From contig CAKZHN010000410.1 in NCBI GenBank assembly GCA_936924235.1, positions 1 through 11,736 on the forward strand: DNA of 11,736 nucleotides. The letters run 5' to 3'. The DNA comes from an uncultured Rhodoplanes sp. GTDB taxonomy: Bacteria; Pseudomonadota; Alphaproteobacteria; Rhizobiales; Xanthobacteraceae. Both the position numbers and the translations under genes were made by a program. Below are positions 6,610 to 11,736 of the stretch, piece after piece. The notes below the pieces were generated by a model. It did not search any database, was not told the origin of the DNA, and saw only the letters and a program-made list of their open reading frames with translations. The stretch's first letter is position 1, and every line of letters begins with the position of its first letter.

Positions 6610-7311
6610 CTAAAACTTCACCGAGATCGGCGCGATGGGCTCCAGCGCGTAGTCGATGCCGGTGTCACCCGGTTCGAGCAGCATCGGCGCGGTCAGCGAG
6701 CCGCAGATCACGAACTGCCCAGTGCGCAGCCGGTCGCCCATTGCGGCCGCGACGTCCGCCACGTGGCGCACGGTGTTGACGATGTCGCCGATGTTGGTCT
6801 CGAGGTCGGCGGGCACCGGCACGTCCGTCCCGCTGCGGGTGAGGCGGCCCTTCAACCCTTGAAGCCGCGCGCCTTGCCGCATGATGTCGCGCTGGCCGAG
6901 GATGACGTGGCGCTGGAAGATGTCGCCCGCGAGCACACCCTCGACGTCGTCCATGGCGCTGTCGATATCGGCCAATTCAATTGCCGGACCGATGGCCGCG
7001 ATGGCGGCCCGCACGTCGTCGCGATTGGCATGCGCCGGCAGATCGCGGCCGATATAGGCTGCGATCTCGGCCTCGGCGGCAGGCTTCTGCCAGCCGGAGA
7101 GCGGCACTTTGGCGCCGGACGACAGCATGGCGCGGTCCAGGATGAAGCCGACCAGCGGCGCGGTCAGCTTCAGCTTCTGCAAGGCGGCCGGTGCGCCGAA
7201 GCCGACCTTCCAGCCGACCTGGTGCGCGCCCTCGTTGAAGCGTCGCTTGCGCAGGTCCATCTGCGCGCGCATGCCGGCGGCGATGCGCGGATCGTCGAGC
7301 GTCGCGCTCAT
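6610..7311 (-). CDS. 2-keto-4-pentenoate hydratase / FAA-hydrolase family protein
   Basis: The product is 233 residues, somewhat shorter than the roughly 260-270 of MhpD-type hydratases. 'GAHQVGWKVGFGAPAALQKL' near residues 28-47 matches the family's N-terminal block. Metal ligands are likely E80 and E82 in 'AAEAEIAAYIG' and E112 in 'GPAIELAD'; 'GGSLTAP'-like 'CGSLTAPMLLEPGD' lies at 203-216, and the tail is 'ISVKF'. Family members hydrate or decarboxylate 2-oxo-alkenoates from ring cleavage, or hydrolyse acylpyruvates, in the cytoplasm. ATG 7311 overlaps the cupin stop in an ATGA (7308-7311), so the two genes are co-transcribed and probably translationally coupled. The substrate is unknown. 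The DNA of its last codons is repeated beyond mosA. Confidence 0.83.
   Translation of the reverse strand: MSATLDDPRIAAGMRAQMDLRKRRFNEGAHQVGWKVGFGAPAALQKLKLTAPLVGFILDRAMLSSGAKVPLSGWQKPAAEAEIAAYIGRDLPAHANRDDVRAAIAAIGPAIELADIDSAMDDVEGVLAGDIFQRHVILGQRDIMRQGARLQGLKGRLTRSGTDVPVPADLETNIGDIVNTVRHVADVAAAMGDRLRTGQFVICGSLTAPMLLEPGDTGIDYALEPIAPISVKF
6612..6629 (-). repeat. Direct repeat copy 2, at the hydratase 3' end
   Basis: AAAACTTCACCGAGATCG (plus strand) covers the last hydratase codons (ISVKF) and one base of its stop. It matches 4854-4871 at 17 of 18 positions, on the far side of mosBA. Confidence 0.6.
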
Positions 7312-7799
7312 TTCGGTTGGTGCCCTCCGGGCGGGTTCTCGTAGCCCGAGTCTTCGATCGAGCCTGCGCCCATCCAGCCCCAGACCAGCACCACGTCCTC
7401 ATCCGAGGTGTTGTTGAAGCCGTGCCAGATGCCGCGCGGCGAATAGACCACATCGCCTTCGCCCGACGGCTCGAGGCCGTGGTCGGTGATGATGTGGCCC
7501 TTGCCCTTGAGCACGATGAAGAACTCGTCGCAGTTCCGGTGCAGATGCTGCTCGTGGCTGGCGCCGGGCTTGAGCACGGTCCAGCCGACCACGTGGTTGG
7601 CGCCGGCCGATTTCTTGTCGATCAGGAACTGCACCTGCATGTCGATCCAGCCGTCGTCGCGCTTGAGGCCTTCGACCTTCGGCACATCGCGGATGTTGGT
7701 GCGGTACATCTTGCCGCCGAAGGTGGCCGCGGTGATGCCGGTCGCGGCCTTTACGGCCTTGGCCAGTGCCGAGCCGATCTTTTCGCCCTTGCTTGTCAC
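7308..7799 (-). CDS. Single-domain cupin protein
   Basis: The product is 163 residues from GTG 7799, fixed by GGGAGGA upstream and by the GTGA overlap with the dehydrogenase stop. Both cupin motifs are complete: H85-x-H87 with E92 in motif 1, and G115-x5-P121-x-G123-x2-H126-x3-N130 in motif 2. H85, H87, E92 and H126 should bind one metal ion, usually Fe, Mn, Ni or Zn. An N-terminal extension of about 60 residues precedes the barrel. Small cupins act as dioxygenases, isomerases, decarboxylases or ligand sensors; the position between an NAD-dependent dehydrogenase and a hydratase-like enzyme suggests a catalytic step in the same breakdown pathway. The exact reaction cannot be read from the sequence. 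Confidence 0.85.
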   Translation of the reverse strand: MTSKGEKIGSALAKAVKAATGITAATFGGKMYRTNIRDVPKVEGLKRDDGWIDMQVQFLIDKKSAGANHVVGWTVLKPGASHEQHLHRNCDEFFIVLKGKGHIITDHGLEPSGEGDVVYSPRGIWHGFNNTSDEDVVLVWGWMGAGSIEDSGYENPPGGHQPK

Positions 7800-8677
7800 G
7801 CTTGTCCTCCCAACCGGCGGTAAACCTGATGCGCCACCACGAAATCGTTGGCGTCGATGCCCAAGCCGCGGCAGGCGTTCATCATCTCGTTGGCCGCGGC
7901 CGCCAGCGGCACCGGGCTGCCGAGCTTCCGGCCGAGATTGAGCGCCAGCATCATGTCCTTCTGCTGCAGTGTCACGTCGGCGAGCGGCACCGCCGGCATC
8001 TTGCCTTCGATGACGAACGGCCCGCGATAGCCCAGCACCGGCGAGGCCGCGACGCTTTTCAGGATGGCGTCGACCGCGACCTCGCGCCCGACGCCGCCCT
8101 TCTCGGCGAGCGCCACCGCCTCGCCGAAGCAGATCACCTCGACCATCAGCAGCAGGTTGACCGCGATCTTCATCTGGCAGGCGAGGCCGTTGCCGCCGAT
8201 CCGCGTGACCTTGGGCCCGATCGCGAGCAGCACGGGCTTGGCCCGCTCGAAAGCTGCCTCGTCGCCGCCGATCATCACCGAGGCCTGGCCGGCCTTCACG
8301 GTCACCGGGCTGCCGGAGAGGGGACCGTCGAGCATGATCGAGCCCGCCTTGGCGAACTCGGTCGCGACCTCGCGGCTCGCGTCGGGCTCGATGGTGCTCA
8401 TGTCGATGTAGATGCCGCCCTTGCGCAGCCCCGAGATGACGCCGTCCGGCCCCAGCGCCACGGCTTTGACCGCGGCCGAATCGGTCACGATCGAGAACAC
8501 GATCTCGGACGTTGCCGCCACCGCCTTGGGCGTGTCGCCCCATTTCATGCCGGCGGCGATCATCGCCTCGGCCTTGCCGCGCGACCGGTTCCAGCCGGTG
8601 ACCGTGTGTCCGGCCGCCATGAGCCGCGGAACGATCAACTCGCCCATGGCGCCCAGGCCGATAAATCCGATGTTCAC
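7796..8677 (-). CDS. NAD(P)-dependent beta-hydroxyacid dehydrogenase (3-hydroxyisobutyrate dehydrogenase-like)
   Basis: The product is 293 residues, the usual family length. The N-terminal Rossmann fold shows 'IGFIGLGAMGE' (G7-x-G9-x2-G12). N30-R31 after the second strand, instead of an acidic residue, hints at NADP preference. Substrate-binding 'DGPLSGSPVTVKAG' spans 117-130, and the catalytic Lys is K170 in 'GNGLACQMKIAVN', with N174 beside it. The all-helical C-terminal domain follows. The family oxidises beta-hydroxyacids such as 3-hydroxyisobutyrate, tartronate semialdehyde (in reverse) or gamma-hydroxybutyrate in the cytoplasm. It is the first gene of the dehydrogenase-cupin-hydratase set and overlaps the cupin by GTGA (7796-7799). 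A 57-base gap separates it from the ialB-like gene. The substrate is undetermined. Confidence 0.88.
   Translation of the reverse strand: MNIGFIGLGAMGELIVPRLMAAGHTVTGWNRSRGKAEAMIAAGMKWGDTPKAVAATSEIVFSIVTDSAAVKAVALGPDGVISGLRKGGIYIDMSTIEPDASREVATEFAKAGSIMLDGPLSGSPVTVKAGQASVMIGGDEAAFERAKPVLLAIGPKVTRIGGNGLACQMKIAVNLLLMVEVICFGEAVALAEKGGVGREVAVDAILKSVAASPVLGYRGPFVIEGKMPAVPLADVTLQQKDMMLALNLGRKLGSPVPLAAAANEMMNACRGLGIDANDFVVAHQVYRRLGGQA
7806..7810 (-). promoter_or_regulatory. Ribosome binding site deciding the GTG start of the cupin gene
   Basis: On the minus strand GGAGG, within GGGAGGA, ends six bases before GTG 7799. It lies inside the last codons of the dehydrogenase gene and selects the GTG over the long open frame extending upstream. 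Confidence 0.7.
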
Positions 8678-8734
8678 TTCAACGCCCCTTGCTCGATTTC
8701 CTGGTCGGTCGACCGGGGCCGATGATCGGAAGCC

Positions 8735-9274
8735 TCAGGGCAGTTTGTCAAAGCCTTCGCCGAAGCCCTTCAGGCTGATCGGGAAGCCGATGCCCTCTTC
8801 CGGCGTCTGGAAGATGATGAAGGTGGCGGACTGCCCGGTGCGCAGCTTGGTGACCAGGTTGTCGTCCATGATCACCTCGGCGACGCAGCCGTTGGGCACG
8901 CAGCGCACGAATCCGGCGCGGCCGATCTCGGCATTGTCGATCTTCAGCCCCAGGCCCGACGGCAGCAGCACGCCCGGCGGGGCGATCACCCGCATCAGCC
9001 GGGTTTTCTTGTCCGCGGTCTTCAGCACGATGACGGTGAGCCCGATATTGGGCCGGTCTTCCGCCGTGACGCTCTGGATCAGGGCGCATTGCTCGCCCTG
9101 GGCCCCCGGCGGAGTGTCGCAGCGCACCTGCCAGTCGTTGTGGACCGAACGGACCGCCCCCTGGGCGTGGGCCTGCCCGACGGGCAGCAGTGCCGCCAAT
9201 GCCAGGAAGGCCAATGCCAGGATTGGGAGCCCCCGAAGCAGCCGAAACATGCCTTGGCCGATTTTGCCCATCAT
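8735..9274 (-). CDS. Exported invasion-associated locus B (IalB) family protein
   Basis: The product is 179 residues from ATG 9274; ATG 9271 is equally possible and better spaced from a weak GAGAA ribosome site, and ATG 9250 would shorten the signal peptide. A long hydrophobic stretch (residues 15-33) with cleavage after AHA at 37 indicates export. The mature part begins 'VHNDWQVRCDTPPGAQGEQC', typical of IalB-family proteins, with a cysteine pair C52/C63 and a second pair C125/C130 in 'VRCVPNGCVAE', likely disulfides in the periplasm. The family was named from Bartonella invasion but is widespread in non-pathogenic Hyphomicrobiales, where its role is poorly defined. It is divergent from coxB across about 420 bases. 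Confidence 0.82.
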   Translation of the reverse strand: MMGKIGQGMFRLLRGLPILALAFLALAALLPVGQAHAQGAVRSVHNDWQVRCDTPPGAQGEQCALIQSVTAEDRPNIGLTVIVLKTADKKTRLMRVIAPPGVLLPSGLGLKIDNAEIGRAGFVRCVPNGCVAEVIMDDNLVTKLRTGQSATFIIFQTPEEGIGFPISLKGFGEGFDKLP

Positions 9275-9696
9275 TCTGTTCTCGGAGTTTGCAACTTCAG
9301 GGCGGCGCCTTCGAATCGCTGGAACCTGGATAGCATCGCGATACTGGTTTGAGCTACCGGCCGGACGGCCCGATGAACGGTTCTGTGAACAGGGCCGCCA
9401 TCCGTTTGTCGACTTTGGATGCTGTCCCAGACCCCGCAAAGTGCTTGGACTTGCAAGGGTTCGGGGACCGGATCGTCACATATGCGAAATATCCAGGATG
9501 GCGCGCCCAACCGGCGTCCAGGCACATTGCGACTGCGCCGGAATTATGGTTTGAGAAGCCCGGGAAACCCCCTCCCGCCGCACCGCCGCCGGACCGTGCC
9601 GCCCATCAGGGCGCCGGGCTCGGGAGCGGGTCTTGATCTGCAAAGAGGCCCCCCGGTGCGACAAGGACGCGTCACGACGATTTCGTCGAAGGAGCA
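9275..9696. other. Divergent intergenic region between the ialB-like gene and coxB
   Basis: This stretch of 422 bases has no convincing coding sequence; open frames here have no recognisable protein features or ribosome sites. It must hold the start signals for coxB and probably for the ialB-like gene. No clear -35/-10 pair at correct spacing was found; an AT-richer patch lies at 9477-9493. The last 150 bases before coxB are GC-rich and could form leader structure. Confidence 0.5.
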
Positions 9697-10545
9697 ATGA
9701 CGACGATGCTGGTGCTAAAGCGGTTGGCCGCTCTCGCGGCTGTGGTTGTGGCCGGACTGGCAATGGGCGGTGCGGCCTACGCGGCGATTCAGGGGCAGCC
9801 GGCACCCTGGGAAATGACCTTCCAGGAAGCCGCCACGCCGGTGATGGAAAACATCACCAGGTTCCATAACATCCTGCTGTGGATCATTACCGCGATCACG
9901 CTGTTCGTCCTGGCGCTCCTGATCATCATCATCGTCCGCTTCAACGCCAAGGCCAACCCGATCCCGTCGCGCACCACCCACAACACGCTGCTCGAGGTGG
10001 CCTGGACGCTGTTGCCGGTCATCATCCTGGTGTCGATCGCGGTGCCCTCCTTCAAGCTCCTGTTCCTGCAGACCACGATCCCGCAGGCCGACCTCACCAT
10101 CAAGGCGACCGGCAAGCAGTGGTACTGGAGCTACGCCTATCCGGATTCGAACTTCGAGTTCGATTCGCTGATGCTCAAGGACAACGAGCGCAAGGCCGAC
10201 CAGCCGCGCCTGCTGGCGGTCGACAACGAGATCGTGGTTCCGGTGAACAAGACCGTCCGGGTCCAGGTGATCGGCGCCGACGTCATCCATGCCTTCGCGG
10301 TGCCGGCTTTCGGCATCAAGATCGACGCGGTTCCGGGCCGGCTCAACGAGACCTGGTTCAAGGCCACCCGCGAGGGCGTCTACTACGGCCAGTGCTCGGA
10401 ACTGTGCGGCAAGGACCACGCCTTCATGCCGATCTCGGTCCGGGTGGTCAACGAGAAGGACTACGCCACGTGGCTCGATCAGGCGAAGAAGAAGTACGCC
10501 GCGATCGACGGCACGCGGACGCCGAACCAGCTCGCGGCCAAATAG
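9697..10545 (+). CDS. coxB: Cytochrome c oxidase subunit II (aa3 type)
   Basis: The product is 282 residues. A signal-like hydrophobic segment (residues 9-30) is followed by two membrane helices (about 58-80 and 100-124) and a periplasmic cupredoxin domain. The CuA site is complete: H198 in 'DVIHAFAVPAFG', then C233-x-E235-x-C237-x3-H241-x2-M244 in 'CSELCGKDHAFM'. 'KQWYWSY' at 140-146 is the aromatic patch that takes electrons from cytochrome c. Subunit II passes electrons through CuA to heme a in subunit I. The start is ATG 9697; AAGGAG (9689-9694) is only two bases away, so ATG 9706, at residue 4, may be the real start. There is no fused C-terminal heme c domain. It is followed by coxA after 71 bases. 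Confidence 0.96.
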   Translation: MTTMLVLKRLAALAAVVVAGLAMGGAAYAAIQGQPAPWEMTFQEAATPVMENITRFHNILLWIITAITLFVLALLIIIIVRFNAKANPIPSRTTHNTLLEVAWTLLPVIILVSIAVPSFKLLFLQTTIPQADLTIKATGKQWYWSYAYPDSNFEFDSLMLKDNERKADQPRLLAVDNEIVVPVNKTVRVQVIGADVIHAFAVPAFGIKIDAVPGRLNETWFKATREGVYYGQCSELCGKDHAFMPISVRVVNEKDYATWLDQAKKKYAAIDGTRTPNQLAAK

Positions 10546-10616
10546 TCGCAGCAGGCAACAGCGTCACGAACAGAACGACATAGCGGGCGATAACGACAGG
10601 TCTTAGGGAACTGACG

Positions 10617-11736
10617 ATGGCTACAGCGGCTCACGGCGACCACGCACACGACGATCACGCGCACCACAACCCGACGGGTTGGAAGCGCTTCGTGTATTCG
10701 ACGAACCACAAGGACATCGGCACGATGTACCTGGTGTTCGCGATCTGCGCCGGCGTGATCGGCGCGACGATGTCGGTCGCCATCCGCATGGAACTGCAGT
10801 TCCCGGGCATGCAGGTGTTCCACGACTCGCACCAGTTCAACGTGTTCACCACCGCCCACGGCCTGATCATGATCTTCTTCATGGTCATGCCGGCGCTGAT
10901 CGGCGGCTTCGGCAACTGGATGGTGCCGCTCATGATCGGCGCGCCGGACATGGCGTTCCCGCGCATGAACAACATCTCGTTCTGGCTGCTGCCGGCCTCC
11001 TTCGCGCTGCTGCTCACCTCGGCCTTCGTCGAGGGCGAGCCGGGCTCGCCCGGCGTCGGCGGCGGCTGGACCATCTACGCGCCGCTCTCCACCACCGGCC
11101 ATCCGGGTCCGGCGGTCGACTTCGCGATCCTGTCGCTGCACATCGCCGGCGCCTCGTCGATCCTCGGCGCCATCAACTTCATCACCACGATCTTCAACAT
11201 GCGCGCGCCCGGCATGACGCTGCACAAGATGCCGCTGTTCGTGTGGGCCGAGCTCGTGACCGTGTTCCTGCTGCTGCTGTCGCTGCCGGTTCTGGCCGGC
11301 GCGATCACCATGCTGCTCACCGACCGCAACTTCGGCACGACGTTCTTCACGGCGTCCGGCGGCGGCGATCCGGTGCTGTTCCAGCACCTGTTCTGGTTCT
11401 TCGGCCACCCCGAGGTTTACATCCTGATCCTGCCGGGCTTCGGCATCATCAGCCAGATCATCTCGACCTTCAGCCGCAAGCCGATCTTCGGCTATCTCGG
11501 CATGGCCTACGCCATGGTCGCGATCGGCGGCATCGGCTTCGTGGTGTGGGCGCACCACATGTACACGGTCGGCATGTCGACCGCGACGCAGGCCTACTTC
11601 GTCGCCGCCACGATGGTCATCGCGGTGCCGACCGGCGTGAAGATCTTCTCCTGGATCGCCACGATGTGGGGCGGCTCCATCGAGTTCAAGACGCCGATGC
11701 TGTTTTCAGTCGGCCTGATCTTCCTGTTCACCCTCG
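10617..11736 (+). CDS. coxA: Cytochrome c oxidase subunit I (3' truncated by window)
   Basis: The frame is open from ATG 10617 to the window end (373 codons; the full family length is around 530). AGGGA at 10605-10609 is the ribosome site. It is the catalytic heme-copper subunit that reduces oxygen and pumps protons. Visible key residues are H81 in 'FTTAHGLIMIFF' (heme a ligand), H264-P-E266-V-Y268 (CuB ligand, proton-gating Glu and the Tyr cross-linked to the His), H313-H314 in 'HHMYTVGM' (CuB ligands) and K342 in 'TGVKIFSW' (K-channel). The HPEVY Glu and the K-channel Lys identify an A-type aa3 oxidase. The N-terminal tail is rich in His: six within residues 6-17. It forms an operon with coxB. 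Confidence 0.96.
   Translation, partial: MATAAHGDHAHDDHAHHNPTGWKRFVYSTNHKDIGTMYLVFAICAGVIGATMSVAIRMELQFPGMQVFHDSHQFNVFTTAHGLIMIFFMVMPALIGGFGNWMVPLMIGAPDMAFPRMNNISFWLLPASFALLLTSAFVEGEPGSPGVGGGWTIYAPLSTTGHPGPAVDFAILSLHIAGASSILGAINFITTIFNMRAPGMTLHKMPLFVWAELVTVFLLLLSLPVLAGAITMLLTDRNFGTTFFTASGGGDPVLFQHLFWFFGHPEVYILILPGFGIISQIISTFSRKPIFGYLGMAYAMVAIGGIGFVVWAHHMYTVGMSTATQAYFVAATMVIAVPTGVKIFSWIATMWGGSIEFKTPMLFSVGLIFLFTL

Noticed and set aside
6584..6612. A sigma-70-like promoter before mosB on the minus strand
   Set aside because: Candidate hexamers match the consensus at only about three of six positions each, too weak to call.
7800..8543. Long upstream extension of the cupin frame
   Set aside because: It overlaps the dehydrogenase gene in another phase and is Gly/Arg-rich noise; the GTGA overlap and ribosome site fix the start at 7799.
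9349..9636. Open frames in the gap before coxB as a small gene
   Set aside because: No ribosome site, no recognisable features, and several overlapping frames of similar length typical of GC-rich non-coding DNA.

Overview
The window is GC-rich DNA with tightly packed genes. Gene content suggests an alphaproteobacterium of the Hyphomicrobiales (Bradyrhizobium, Rhodopseudomonas or Xanthobacteraceae neighbourhood). The evidence is an IalB-family protein next to aa3 oxidase genes, a CoxA with a His-rich N-terminus, Tat-exported NMT1/THI5-type binding proteins and a molybdenum storage protein pair. No rRNA, tRNA, CRISPR array, transposase or phage gene was seen.

Left part, plus strand (1-4763): the 3' end of one ABC-transporter substrate-binding protein, then a complete second one with a twin-arginine signal. 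Next come a PAP2-family membrane phosphatase and a GT39 (ArnT/PMT-like) membrane glycosyltransferase, plausibly working on lipid-linked substrates. Last is a small exported lipocalin-like protein, followed by a strong hairpin between convergent genes.

Middle part, minus strand (4903-9274), in transcription order: an IalB-family exported protein; a three-gene catabolic-looking set (3-hydroxyisobutyrate-dehydrogenase-like enzyme, cupin, 2-keto-4-pentenoate-hydratase-like enzyme) joined by 4-base start/stop overlaps; then mosB and mosA, encoding the beta and alpha subunits of the molybdenum storage protein. This protein is a cage that takes up molybdate or tungstate using ATP and holds it as polyoxometalate clusters. 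It is the most notable content of the window, and the residues recalled as cluster ligands in the Azotobacter alpha subunit are present.

A near-identical 18-base direct repeat lies at the hydratase 3' end (6612-6629) and just beyond mosA (4854-4871). The mosA-side copy is part of a short reading frame resembling a hydratase C-terminus. This suggests that mosBA was inserted at, or duplicated with, the end of the hydratase gene.

Right part, plus strand (9697-11736): coxB, then coxA cut by the window edge, encoding core subunits of aa3-type cytochrome c oxidase. A gene-free stretch of about 420 bases separates them from the divergent ialB-like gene.

No entirely undescribed system could be demonstrated. 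The best leads are the mosBA cassette with its flanking repeat, and the unassigned dehydrogenase-cupin-hydratase operon.
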